Translations under genes and position numbers: made by a program | From: Bursaphelenchus xylophilus | Taxonomy: Eukaryota; Nematoda; Chromadorea; Rhabditida; Aphelenchoididae | Direction: 5' to 3' | Length of the DNA: 64,000 nt | Assembly (NCBI GenBank): GCA_904066235.2 | Contig: CAJFCV020000002.1 | Span: 9,114,001-9,178,000 of the forward strand | The notes under the pieces: model-generated | Seen by the model: the letters and a program-made list of their open reading frames with translations, nothing else | What the model was told of the DNA's origin: nothing | Databases searched by the model: none | Shown: piece by piece, positions 22,105 through 32,536 of the stretch | How the letters are laid out: each line of letters opens with the position of its first letter | How positions within the stretch are numbered: the stretch's first letter is position 1

Positions 22105-22195
22105 GCCTTGGACATTCCAGTGATGACGTATGAAACGGGGGTTTTTTTTTTTGATTTTTGTTTCGTTTTAGACCTACTACAATATGAATTTCGTA
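22105..22195 (+). pseudogene. Fragment of the PLAT gene (exon 2 end, intron, exon 3 start)
   Basis: The sequence from TTGGACATTCCAGTGATGAC through a GTATGAAACG donor, a T-rich intron and TTTTAGACCTACTAC repeats 20127-20207 of the PLAT gene nearly base for base, then stops matching. It directly precedes the second copy of the preproprotein segment. It therefore marks a duplicated block rather than a functional gene. Confidence 0.75.
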
Positions 22196-22204
22196 TTGCA
22201 GTAG

Positions 22205-22460
22205 GCAAATCAACAATTAATTTTAGTTTTGCTATACAAAGAATTCAAAGATTTTTGAAGCCAAAATTCTAAAACTAATTAGTTTCAAATGTCTGTTTCC
22301 TATTGTTCATGGCCATAACAAATAATTTTGGTTTCATTTCTCCAAACAAATCGTTTATTCATCCATTTACAGACAATTTTTTAATTATACACAGCCATTG
22401 TTGTAGTTGCTATAAAAATCTCGAAAAATTGCAAAATTTCATCTGACTTGTGTCTTCGTT
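22205..22460 (+). promoter_or_regulatory. Core promoter of preproprotein gene 2 (TATA at 22411-22418)
   Basis: TATAAAAA lies about 47 bp before the ATG within a region that closely repeats 18052-18320. Sequence conservation covers the whole upstream block, so it does not by itself pick out functional sites. Confidence 0.55.
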
Positions 22461-22464
22461 TACC

Positions 22465-22773
22465 ATGCGTTCAGTCATCATCTGTTCTCTAGCTCTGGTC
22501 GCGGTCTTGGCCGTTCCGAGGCACAAGCGTCAAGCCGACTATGAAGTTCAGGGTGGAGAAATCCACGTAAAAAATGAAAGAGGAGAAGTCCATGGAGGAG
22601 TAGTTCGAGACTCAAATGGAAACGAGATTCAGGTTGTTGCTGCAGAAGACCGTCAAGGAAATGGTGGCATCCAGATCGAGGGACAGGGACCTGCCTTCCG
22701 ACAAAAGAGAGGCGCTGACGAGAAAGATGACGAAATAATCGATATCTCGGTCTCCAAAGAACATAAGGCTTGA
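22465..22773 (+). CDS. Secreted preproprotein with dibasic sites, copy 2
   Basis: This is a single-exon frame of 102 residues, almost the same as the copy at 18325. It has the same signal peptide with one Leu/Val-type change (CSLALVAVLAVP), RHKRQ, the glycine-rich core, QKRG and an acidic tail. The tail differs: this copy ends DISVSKEHKA instead of DITHP, because the reading frame extends a few codons. Changes inside the core are few and conservative, which suggests both copies are functional. It lies between the PLAT fragment and Ly6 gene 2. AATAAA-like sequence follows at about 22853. Confidence 0.7.
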   Translation: MRSVIICSLALVAVLAVPRHKRQADYEVQGGEIHVKNERGEVHGGVVRDSNGNEIQVVAAEDRQGNGGIQIEGQGPAFRQKRGADEKDDEIIDISVSKEHKA

Positions 22774-23164
22774 TTTTTTTTTTGATTTTTATTGGATAAG
22801 CATAATAATTTTGCCTTGAATGCAGAGCAATGTTGCCAAAATATAATAAATGAAATAAACCAATGTTTTTTGAACTCTATGAGTCTTGTGAAAAGAGTAT
22901 ATACGTTCCATTATCCCTCATTAGATAACTTATTTAATGAACACAACATCTTCCATCCCCTTCGGTTAAGTATACAATTACAACAATGTATAGAAATGAA
23001 GATCTTCTTACATCTTTTTTAAAATTTTTCTTCGAAAAAAATCTTTGTTTCCCAATGTCATATAAATACTTTCGACTTTGGAAAAGCCGTTATTTCGGTC
23101 GAAAACTGTTTCCCGGGCCGGTCGCCTGTCTTGTTGGTGGAATCCCAAACGTTCGCTGATCCCA

Positions 23165-24800
23165 ATGCACTTGCTTCTCCATCTGGCCGTCTTCTTCTCC
23201 TTGGGTAGGTCCGAGGCTTCTTTTCTGTGCTCCTAGTTCATATTTAAAGCCACTTTTTTTCTGTAAATTGTACAAATCGATCCGTGATTTATGTACGTGA
23301 CGTCCCAAGTGCAAAAGTTTTTTAACCTCAAGAATGCTAAATTTCGGCTAATTCTGACTGTTTTCAAACTGGAGGTGGCAATCGGGTAGGGCCGGGCCTG
23401 AGCAGACTTGAAAAGCCCAGGGCCGGCCTGACGACTTCGGCCCATGGCCGCAAAAATTGGCCCGGCCCGATTGCCACCTCCTTTTTTAGTGTATTTACAG
23501 GGTCTTTCAAGAAATGTGCAGGAAAGTAGGAGGCTATAACTTTCGGCGGAGGCGGCGCAGAGAGTTCGTTTTTGGAATATGTATTTTTCAGTGACATTAT
23601 TTTTTGCCTACGAAATAACAGGCTTTTCGAGTGCAAACTAAGGTCGCTACGACCTTCTGAAGTAAAGGCATCTCTACCCCGAAAACCAGGGTTTTTCGGT
23701 TGAAAATGATCGAGAAATGTCGGGTTTTTTTGGGGGGTTTCGATAGAGCTGACGTTGAAAACAGGGAAGGGAATTGCCAACACATTGAAAATTATGCAAA
23801 TATTCGGCTGCTCTTCATTCTGACACTTTGGCTAGCCAACCAGTTTTTGTTAGCGGTTTAAAAGTTTGGTTGTCATTCCTGTCCTTTGACGCCCATTACA
23901 CCCTTTGACTAGTTTTTATAAGACTTCACAGTCATTCTGGTGCCTTGGCTAGCCGATTCCAGGTTCCTCATATCCCTAAATGATGTCACGCTTCTTAGAT
24001 ACCGAAAAATAAACTCGAAATCTGCCCCAAGTTGAGGCTAGTCGAATATTTGCTAAATTTCCAACGTGTTGGCAACATCCTTCCCTTCTTTCAACGTCAA
24101 CTCTATCGGAACCCCTGAAAAAATCCGACATTTCTTGGTGATTTTCAACCGAAAAAGACCGAAATTTCTCGATCATTTTCAACCGAAAAACCCTGGTTTT
24201 CGGGGTAGAGATGCCTTTACTTCAGAAGGTCGTAGCGACCTCAGTTTGCGCTCTAAAAGCTTGTTATTTCGTAGGCAAAAAATAATGTCACTGAAAAATA
24301 CATATTCCAAAAACGAACTCTCTGCGCCGCCTCCGCCGAAAGTTATAGCCTCCTACTTTCCTGCACATTTCTTGAAAGACCCTGTACATCGCCCTATTTT
24401 CAGGTCTTGCCGTGTGCTCCGTGAAATGCTACGTTTGCGCTGGGGCGAGGGAAAAGAACGGTACCGTTGGCGACGCCGAATGCATTGAATCCGGTGGCAA
24501 AGATGTGACCGATTGCCCGTATGGCTGTATAAAAGGTGTAATCACGACACCGGCAGGAATTATGGTTGGAAGGAACTGCTCGGTGGTTTGTTTACTTTGC
24601 AATTTCCAACGGTATATTACATTTTGTAGGAGAAGGTGGAGGTAGATTCATGCACCCACCATGTGCAAACTCAGGGTCCGTTTAACACAACAGCCGACGA
24701 GTGTTACTGCAAGCGAAATCTCTGCAACAACGCTCCCGGAATTCCATCGGCACTCAGCACGACCGCCGCGCTTCTTGGCCTTTTGGTCATTGCTCATTAG
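23165..24800 (+). CDS. Ly6/uPAR-like GPI-anchored protein 2
   Basis: Exons 23165-23204, 24404-24585 and 24630-24800 encode 130 residues. Exon 1 (MHLLLHLAVFFSL) and exon 2 have exactly the lengths seen in Ly6 gene 1 (40 and 182 nt). Cysteine marks: VKCYVCAG, AECIESGG, DCPYGC, NCSV, DSCTHH and ECYCKRNLCNN. The C-terminus (PSALSTTAALLGLLVIAH) is a GPI-type signal. The 1.2-kb first intron contains a GC-rich palindrome and a long foldback element whose right end lies just 19 bp before exon 2. AATAAA follows at about 24820. Confidence 0.85.
23371..23482. repeat. Short GC-rich palindrome (GGAGGTGGCAATCGGG ends)
   Basis: About 110 bp with mirror ends GGAGGTGGCAATCGGG and CCCGATTGCCACCTCC around GGGCCGG/GGCCCGG blocks. 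It resembles a reduced version of the GGGCCGGGCC elements elsewhere in the window. Confidence 0.65.
23498..24384. mobile_element. Foldback element with roughly 300-bp arms, TA target
   Basis: It begins CAGGGTCTTTCAAGAAATG and ends CATTTCTTGAAAGACCCTG, with TA on both sides (23496-23497 and 24385-24386). The arms run about 23498-23782 and 24064-24384. The right arm has a small internal duplication of GATTTTCAACCGAAAAA. The ends group it with the Tc1/mariner-like CAGGG elements at 32537 and 42051. Frames running through the arms are not genes. Confidence 0.8.
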
Positions 24801-25058
24801 AAGTTTTGAGGAGATTACTGAAATAAAATTTACTGATTTGACTCTGTTGTTGTTATTTTCACGAGCTGAGAAAGTCACCGATCTTATAGCCATTTAAAAA
24901 GAATTTACCAAGCTGCGCCCGAGCTTGACACACTTGTAGCTAGCCTTCACATTGGAATTTTTAGCGAAAAGGCAAAGGAATGAAATTTAACATTTGTTTT
25001 TTTTGAACTTTTCGACCGATTTTTTTTTGAAAAAACTCGTTGACTATAAAACATTTGA

Positions 25059-25903
25059 CAAGGGAAGTACTTCTATGGGGTATGGAGTCACAGGTTGAGA
25101 CATACATCAAAAAATTCGCAAAAATTTGACCTGATCCTGGGCCTGATCCAGTGGCAAAAAACGCACCATTTTGTATCCGGGAAGTATCAGAAATGTGGCA
25201 GAATGCTTCCCTCTCCAGGTGGAAAAACTTCGTTTTGAAGGGCGCGCCCTTTGCCTCACAAAAGGAGCGGGCGCGCTTTTAAAAACCGGAGCTTTTTCAC
25301 TTGGAAAGGGAAGCATTTTGCCACATTTTTGATGTTTCCCGGATGCAAAATGATACGTTTTTGCCACTGGATCAGGTCCCCCACTGTAAGGTGTAGTATT
25401 ATTCAAATTTGATATGTTAAGGCTTGTCAAGATGCCAGGGTTTACATTAGCTCCAAACAAAACTTTGGAATTGGTAAAAACTTGGTCAAAAAAAGCATTT
25501 GCGTGGTGTTGCGAGAAACGTTCTGACGTTCTGTGAGGATTTTTTAGTCGTAAAAGCCACAATTGGGCGGCTAACTTTTACATATTCTAAATCAGGAAGA
25601 CTTGGCGATTTTTTTGATATATGTCAGAACGAAAATAAAAGGAAATTTCGACGGCGGCCGGAGCGAAAAGCAACCTTGATCTTTTTCTTTTTTTCTCCGT
25701 CCGCTCTCTCTATCTTTGTGCGCGCGCCCTCTTCCTCTTGCCACTCGGCGAAAATAGGACAAAAAGGGAAGAGAGCCGATTTCCTTTCGAAATCAAAGCA
25801 CAGAAAGAGGGGAAATCAATATTTCGCGGATCGCCACGGCTTTGACGAAATTCATTTTTTATTTTGACGTGTAACTCCACACCCCATAGAAGTACTTTTC
25901 TTG
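25059..25903. mobile_element. PIF/Harbinger-like element holding a nested MITE
   Basis: The ends CAAGGGAAGTACTTCTATGG and its near complement are flanked by TGA on both sides, a TNA-type duplication. Inside, a CAGTGG-family MITE lies at about 25123-25387. The remaining inner part matches, in inverted orientation, sequence around 53400-53650, so that is a second partial copy. Confidence 0.65.
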
Positions 25904-26076
25904 TGAAAAAAAAGATATTTTTTCCCAAAATTCAAATTTTATTCAAATGTTGCACTAAATGGAGAATTTGAATGAAGACACGAAATCGGGGCTTTTCAAC
26001 GTTTTTGCAGCCATTTCCGTCCCGGACGTTGGCTGGGACGGTCGGTTTCCCATTTTTTAGTCGCTCGTTGGTCAAG

Positions 26077-26580
26077 ATGAAGATTCTTCTGGCCTTTGAA
26101 ATTCTCTTCTGTTTGGGTAAGTCTTTGTCCGTTGTTTTGGAGGTTGGTAGTAAATTTCGGTTCCAAAATACTATCTTGACTGCTGATTTCTACAATAGAT
26201 TTAGTTTTTCGGCCCATTCAAAATTTTTTATTTATTCCGAGCTGCGCCCGAGTCTTTGCTTGGCAAGCAAAGAGTCGGGCGCATAGCCAGCGGGTTGCTC
26301 AGCCATTCTGAGCCTTAGATTAAAATTTGCGTGTTACATTTGAATTTGGATAAACCTTTTTTTTATATTTCCTTCCGTTTCAGTGGATTCCAGCAACTCC
26401 GTCAAATGCTACAGTCGCGAAAACGGTGAAGGAAAAGACGAGAAAGGTAATGCCCTCGCACCTCCGGGAACTGGCTGTTTCAAACGTGATGGCCACGAGC
26501 GGAAGGACTGCCCGAACCGGCAACGGAAGACCTGGATCCATCCTGTTTTCACCATGCCTCTCTTCACCGCCTCTTTGTGA
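26077..26580 (+). pseudogene. Truncated Ly6-like gene 3
   Basis: Exon 1, 26077-26116, encodes the usual signal-peptide half and has the standard 40-nt length. Exon 2 starts at 26384 with the family's SVKCY motif but reads CYSRE in place of CYxC. It keeps GCFKRDGHERKDCP, then runs past the normal splice position into a stop at 26578-26580. It lacks the LCN-bearing third exon and the GPI signal. The joined frame would give 78 residues. It may be a decayed paralogue or a small secreted derivative. The sequence does not decide between these; loss of two of the paired cysteines favours decay. Confidence 0.6.
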
Positions 26581-26802
26581 TGATCATCAAGAGTTCATAT
26601 TACTTGATCGTTATTTGAATAAAAAAAATTTTTGAAATTTTCGTCGTCTTTTGGCCGTTTTTCTTTCTGAAAATTTTCGTCCTTGGCAGTGAGAAATACA
26701 TTTTTTTGATTACTAATTATCGAATCCATTTTCTTGAAACCCGAACTTTCCGGGTTAGTCGGTTGTGTGATTGCTGGATCTTGACAGCCCGATTTGGTTT
26801 CA

Positions 26803-28123
26803 ATGCACTTGCTTCTCAGTCTGGCCCTCTTCTTTTCCTTGGGTAAGTTGAACCAAAAAACAATTTTTTCCCATGCGCATGGTCTTGTCATTGGTTTTTA
26901 AATTTTTAAACTGCCTTCATAATTTTCCTTTTTCCTGGTTCTTTACCTAAAAAACTGTAAATGTTCAATTCACAATATAGACTTCATTTTTTAGGCAATT
27001 TTATGTTGAAACAACTCTTCCAGGTTTACAGGGGAAGTACTCCAAGTGCGACGCTCAGATTTTCTTTAAATTTTGCACACACGTCGTGTATGTACTAAAT
27101 ATCAATACCTGAAAGTTTTAGCTCGCGCTTTGCTGGCGCCGCCGAGATATCGAACAATTTTTGCCGCCGAGAGAGCACGCTAAACGTAAAGAGCGGTCAG
27201 AGAGTAAAACGTTTTTTGGCCATAACTTTGGCAGTTTTGTGCAAAAAAATTTGATTTTTTGTCACACATTTTACTTTCACATTATACTTTACGGTAGAAA
27301 TAGGCATGAAACTTCTCGTGCCGAAATTCGGCAAAAAGTTCTAAATTTTCGCCGACTTTCGATCTAAAAATCTCGGTTGTTTCTGCAAAGCGCGAGCTAG
27401 GATTCTCGCATATACTTTAGAAACAATCGTTCTAAATTTGTGCCAAATTTCATCAAAATCTGAGCGTCGCACTTGGAGTATTTCTGTTAGTGTAGAGCCT
27501 GCGAAAAACCAAAAAAAAAAGAATATTTTTTCCGGCGTGGACCATAGTTAAAAGATTTATTCCGAGCTGCGCCCAAGCCTTGGCAAAGAATCGGAAACGC
27601 GGTTGAATTTTTGAAATCGAGTTTGCACGATTTTAAGAGGGATTAATCTTTTGCATTTCTTTGAATTTCCCTCTTTTTCAGCTGCACTTGCCAGCCCTCT
27701 CCAATGTTACAGTTGCGTGGGCGCTCTTGGATTGGGCGATGATTGCTTCACTCCTAGCAGTAAGCACATCGTGGACTGCAAAAACGGCTGTTTCAAGGCC
27801 TTTGGAGAGGTGTCGGGAAAGAAAGCGGTCGCCCGAACGTGCGCTGTGGTAAGTGTATCTAGAGCTACATATATTTGAAACTTGTTTTGTAAAATTATTT
27901 TTGATAAATCGTCTTTTCTTGACTTTGTAAATATAATAATTTTTGATGATTTTAGACCAAGGTCGAGCAAGACGAATGCCACACTGGGGACTATGATTTC
28001 AAAGTCACGCGTGTGACTGCAACCTTGTGCAGTTGCCAGGGAGATCTGTGCAACAGTGCGATTGGAGTCGGAGCCACCTTCATCACAACTGCTGCCCTTC
28101 TTGTCTCGGCCTTTACGTTCTAG
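26803..28123 (+). CDS. Ly6/uPAR-like GPI-anchored protein 4
   Basis: Exons 26803-26842, 27682-27848 and 27956-28123 encode 124 residues. A signal peptide (MHLLLSLALFFSL) leads to LQCYSCVG, DDCFTPSS, DCKNGC, RTCAV, DECHTG and LCSCQGDLCNSA. This is the same cysteine order as the other members, with a hydrophobic GPI-type end (TFITTAALLVSAFTF). Intron positions and phases match the cluster. The first intron contains a complete PIF/Harbinger-like MITE. AATAAAA follows at about 28143. Confidence 0.85.
27029..27486. mobile_element. PIF/Harbinger-like MITE, GTGCGACGCTCAGA family
   Basis: The ends CAGGGGAAGTACTCCAAGTG and inverse are flanked by TTA on both sides. Other copies: 51465-51913 (TTA), 53679-54127 (TGA), partial ones near 46113 and 50298, and one split at 34786. 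The three-base TNA duplication fits PIF/Harbinger. Confidence 0.75.
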
Positions 28124-28528
28124 AATTTTGGAAGAGCGACCGAAATAAAAACTTTACTGACCTTTTTGATTTCGCTTTTTTCGAAAAATTTTAGACTATA
28201 TACAATTCTGTTTGTAAAAAAAATGTCATGGCAATTCTCTCGAATGAATTTGACTCAACTGAAGGAGAAGATAAATCCTCAAGGGCAATATTCGAAAAAT
28301 TACGTGATGATACGACTGTGTATGTGGTATATTTATATATTGATAATGAAGTGATCAACAGATAATTTTGGGGGCGCAGTAAACATTGCACACTGCAAAA
28401 AGAAGCAAAATGCACTATGCGCGACGAAAATAGTCTATGCACTTTATGGAAAGAATGGTATTGAATCGATCCTCTCAGTGTTGGTCGGTTGTGTCGATTG
28501 ATAGGTTTAATAATTCTCGAAGCCAAAA

Positions 28529-30934
28529 ATGCATCTGGTCCTCAACTTGGCGCTCTTCCTTTTCTTTGGTGAGTTGGTGAGATGGGTCTTACTTGGATTG
28601 TTGTTTTACGACTTTGTTTTTTTCTTTGATAAAACATTTTGGAGAAAGTTCCTTATTCTGGCCACAACAAAGGTACTCTGCGAACTGCGCCCAAGCCTAG
28701 GAACTAAAGTTGGGAAGAAAAGCTCCGTCCTAGCTGGTACTGAATTACTATAGTAGCTCTATAGTTTTAAAGTACCTACAAAGGCTATAACGGCTCATTT
28801 TGCTCTACACGGGGGCAATAAGTTTAGTTCCAGACAGGTTTCATCGTATAAAGTGTAAAATCGCAGGCTGCAGCCGTTTTTGAAGGTTAAGGTGGTACGT
28901 AAAAAAGCAGGTACCCGACTAACTAAATCCACTATAGGCATTGACAACGACGAATGGAGCCTGCACGCCAAATTTGGGCTAATTCTGACCAGTTTCCGCA
29001 ACGTTATAAGTTGTGGCCAGAAAAAGGAAGTTTTACCAACATTGGCACCTTGTCTCTCCGTACTTACAATCATTTTACATTCTTTTTTTACTTTGCAGCT
29101 TCCGTCACCAACTCCATTAGATGCTATACATGCAACGAGGATGCATCTCGCAGAGGTACGGACTGTGTGAAATCTAAGATCACTATAAAGGATTGCGGCA
29201 ACGACAATGGTTGCATTAAGGGATTGTTGAAGCTTGAGTCCCTTGAAATACGATACAAAAAATGCGCTCCTGTAGGTTTTTTATTCCGACATTTTATAGA
29301 AACCCAGGGGCCTGTTTCATCAACGAAAAATAAATAAAATAAACGAAAGGGAAAGCGAGAGAACACCCAAAACACGTTTCGAAGCGAGAGAGTCGCGACA
29401 GATTAGTATAGACCATCTATAGAGCGGCGCATTTATCACGGCGATCGGAGTGACTTTTTACGTCCAAAACGGGGGGTTCTCAGCGGTAATCAGTGGATAA
29501 CTCGGCTCCCGGTGGTCGTAGAATCACCCTTCCAAAAACCAAATAAAGCTATTCCCTAGAGCTACGTGATATCCAAATTTCATATTTATACTTCAAAAAA
29601 TGAACTCAGTAGACACCTAGTAGATCGTAGTATTCAACTTTTTTGACGTTTTTTTCTGAAAAACGTTATTATTTCAGTCAATTTTTAACATAATGGGATA
29701 AAATTGGTACCTGTCGATAGCCAAACGTTTACTCTACAAAACTTTTTTAGAGGGGCGGTTTTCAAAAAATGAACTCGGTAGACACCTAGTAGATCACAGT
29801 ATTTACGCTTTTTTTACGTTTTTTCGGGAAAAAACTTTGTTTTTCACTCAGTCTTTAACATAATGGGATAAAATTAGTACCAGTCGATAGCCCAACGTCT
29901 AATCTATAAAAAATTTTTAGATGGGCGGCTTCTTTTGCCCTGTGGCCTGCGAAACGTCTATGTTTACTGTCATGAACCACCGTTTTTGACACAAAAAACC
30001 ATCGCGTTTCGAGGGCGCCCTTTTCCTCTCTTTTGTTTTTTCGGAAACGATCGAAGGACTTTTTACGCAAATAGAAGACATCGTCTCACGAAATTGAACG
30101 TTTCGCAGGCCACAGGGCAAAAGAAGCCGCCCCTCTAAAAATTTTTTATAGATTAGACGTTGGGCTATCGACTGGTACTAATTTTATCCCATTATGTTAA
30201 AGACTGAGTGAAAAACAAAGGTTTTTTTCGAAAAAACGTAAAAAAAGCGTAAATACTGTGATCTACTAGGTGTCTACCGAGTTCATTTTTTGAAAACCGC
30301 CCCTCTAAAAAAGTTTTGTAGAGTAAACGTTTGGCTATCGACAGGTACCAATTTTATCCCATTATGTTAAAAATTGACTGAAATAATAACGTTTTTCAGA
30401 AAAAAACGTCAAAAAAGTTGAATACTACGATCTACTAGGTGTCTACTGAGTTCATTTTTTGAAGTATAAATATGAAATTTGGATATCACGTAGCTCTAGG
30501 GAATAGCTTTATTTGGTTTTTGGAAGGGTGATTCTACGACCACCGGGAGCCGAGTTATCCACTGATTACTGCTGAGAACCCCCCGTTTTGGACGTAAAAA
30601 GTCACTCCGATCGCTGTGATAAATGCGCCGCTCTATAGATGGTCTCTACTAATCTGTCGCGACTCTCTCGCTTCGAAACGTGTTTTGGGTGTTCTCTCGC
30701 TTTCCCTTTCGTTTATTTTATTTATTTTTCGTTGATGAAACAGGCCCCAGAGTTCTCTATTTTCTTTACTGACTTCATTGCTTTCAGAACAAAATAAATG
30801 AAGACAAATGTACCGATCGTAGCTACAACGGGTTCGAGTGCAGCTGCAGAGGAGATTTGTGTAACAACTCGCCTGGAGATTCCTCGTCCCTCATCGTAAT
30901 CGTCACTCTTCTTGTTTTCTTTATGATTTTTTGA
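28529..30934 (+). CDS. Ly6/uPAR-like GPI-anchored protein 5
   Basis: Exons 28529-28568, 29099-29271 and 30788-30934 encode 119 residues. A signal peptide (MHLVLNLALFLFF) is followed by IRCYTCNE, DCVKSK, DCGNDNGC, KKCAP, DKCTDR and ECSCRGDLCNNS. The hydrophobic tail (SSLIVIVTLLVFFMIF) is GPI-like. Both introns are enlarged by insertions: a hAT-like MITE in intron 1 and a 1.44-kb inverted-repeat element in intron 2, which would form a very long hairpin in the pre-mRNA. Splice sites around it are intact. Confidence 0.85.
28641..29037. mobile_element. hAT-like MITE, copy 3 (Ly6 gene 5 intron 1)
   Basis: 397 bp in reverse orientation, with typical ends. The flanking 8-mers AACATTTT and AACATTGG match at six positions, so it is an older insertion or has mutated flanks. 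Confidence 0.75.
29307..30748. mobile_element. 1.44-kb perfect-looking foldback element in a Ly6 intron
   Basis: The left arm, about 29307-29956, and the right arm, about 30100-30748, are inverted copies with very few differences. They flank a unique centre of about 145 bp. The ends read GGGGCCTGTTTCATCAACG and its complement. I found no convincing target duplication. No coding region was recognised. Confidence 0.8.
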
Positions 30935-30999
30935 TAGCTCAAGAGCTTAAATAAACTTTTATTACGTTATTGTGCTGAAAGTTGAGCCCACGCCAATCC

Positions 31000-31655
31000 A
31001 AAATAGAACAAAAAAATTTCCGCCCCTTTTTGGTGATTCGTTCAAAACGAAATGTCATCGAATCCGATAAAAAGCATTTTCTTATCTTTTTCTTTCTTTT
31101 CGAAGAAAAGCAATTATTTCGGGCGAGAAAAAATGCCGATAATTTCGCGACAAGTGACGAAGGACAGATTTCATTTAGGGAGATGGGCCCAATTTGCCCG
31201 ATTTGTCCACAAATGAAAGGTTTCGTTTAGAATTTTCAGAAAGGCCAGATATCAGGCAACTGGAGGACGGTGTGTTCTTTACAGTCGAAAAAGTGCAAAC
31301 GAGTGGTCAAAGCCACCAACCCGTCATTTTGGGGAGGTAAAAGAGGAAGGGCAAGGAAGATGAAGCCCCCCGCAAGGGGATGCGGTGGGATTTGAAGGTC
31401 GTAAAGACCAATATCCTAGATTTATTTGGAAATTTGTGGGGCAATGTCCTAGTCTTGATATCCGAGAAGTCCGAGGACCTCATGTCCAGTTGAACGGAGA
31501 GTTTTTTTGCCTTTTCCAAACAGTTTTCTGTTCTATAGATAAGCCGAATTTTTGCTGTGTTAGCGGTTCTGGAATCGTCTACTAATACCACGTTTTGATG
31601 ACAAGATTTCCTGTGCTCCAGCTATTTTTCTAATCCTCCATTAAAAATTTATTTT
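31000..31655. other. Intergenic, no recognised feature
   Basis: It follows the AATAAA of Ly6 gene 5. Open frames on either strand are short and lack splice or family support. Confidence 0.5.
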
Positions 31656-31660
31656 TCCAT

Positions 31661-32414
31661 TCAATCGAAACGACAATCTTTCAAAAAGAAAATCTTGCCA
31701 ATTCCCTCATTGACCTTGACATTTCTCAGCGTCTGATGCATTTTCACACTCTTCCATAGGGCGCCCTTGAAAGTTTCGTTGATTCGTTGAAGGCTTTCTT
31801 TTCTCTTGCTCCAAAGCTTGGCCTTCTCAGTTTTGCCGGCCATAAATAAATGGCCAATGAAGGTTGAGAAGTATTGCGAAAAGTGAGGATCGGTGTAGTC
31901 GGTGGACTTTTCTTCCGCAGTTTTCAGCGGCAACTTGGAGCCTCGGGTGAGGAGGAAACAGAGAATCTCGTTCTTGGATTGGCGGAAGTCCTGGGCTTCT
32001 TCGAATTGCTCCCTTATTACGAGGTTTCCCACACAGCCGTTGAGGACGCATACAGCTACTAAAAGAAAAATTTGAATTGGATGGAATTCGGTTTACAATG
32101 GAATATCTGTGCAATAGACTCTAGTACAAACAGCCTGTCTACAACGAACCTTTCTGAGATATTGAAAGGTCAGTTTTGGACCGAAGCAAGTCTCCGTACA
32201 CCTACTAAACGTTTACATAAAAAATATTATATTTTTTTTTTTTATTATTTTTCTTCTACAGAACGTTGCACTGAAGGTTGACTTTGCACGATCCCCAATA
32301 AGCACTCTGTCAAAGGACTAACTTACAATTATAGACGGGCTCTTGATCCTCTGTCCTCTCGATCTCATCGGTAATATTCATCTTCTGGAATGTCTCCACC
32401 ATCGACTTAACCAT
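31661..32414 (-). CDS. Unrecognised small-protein family, member A
   Basis: Exons 32327-32414 and 31661-32058 join at a phase-1 intron to give 161 residues. No signal peptide is visible with this start. The body is predicted helical (EEAQDFRQSKNEILCFLL, FIGHLFMAGKTEKAKLW, RKESLQRINETF) and ends with EGIGKIFF. The same intron phase, helix pattern and terminal G-x-G-[KQ]-x-[FL]-F motif are found in members B and C, so this is a real paralogous family. The N-terminal VKSMV(E/D)(T/A)F string is shared with C. The family is not one I recognise, and function is unknown. Confidence 0.65.
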
Positions 32415-32536
32415 CTCGTGTTACAAAGATTATAATAAATGACAAACTTTGCTTTCCCGTATATCGCTTTTTTCTGCGTTGTCGCAATAGACGCTTTCTG
32501 CTAATGACGTCATTTTATCTGCAAATTTGGCGTCTA

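Noticed and set aside
23364..24488. Mirror-image frames of about 140 residues on both strands
   Set aside because: They are the two arms of the foldback element in Ly6 gene 2 intron 1, read in opposite directions.
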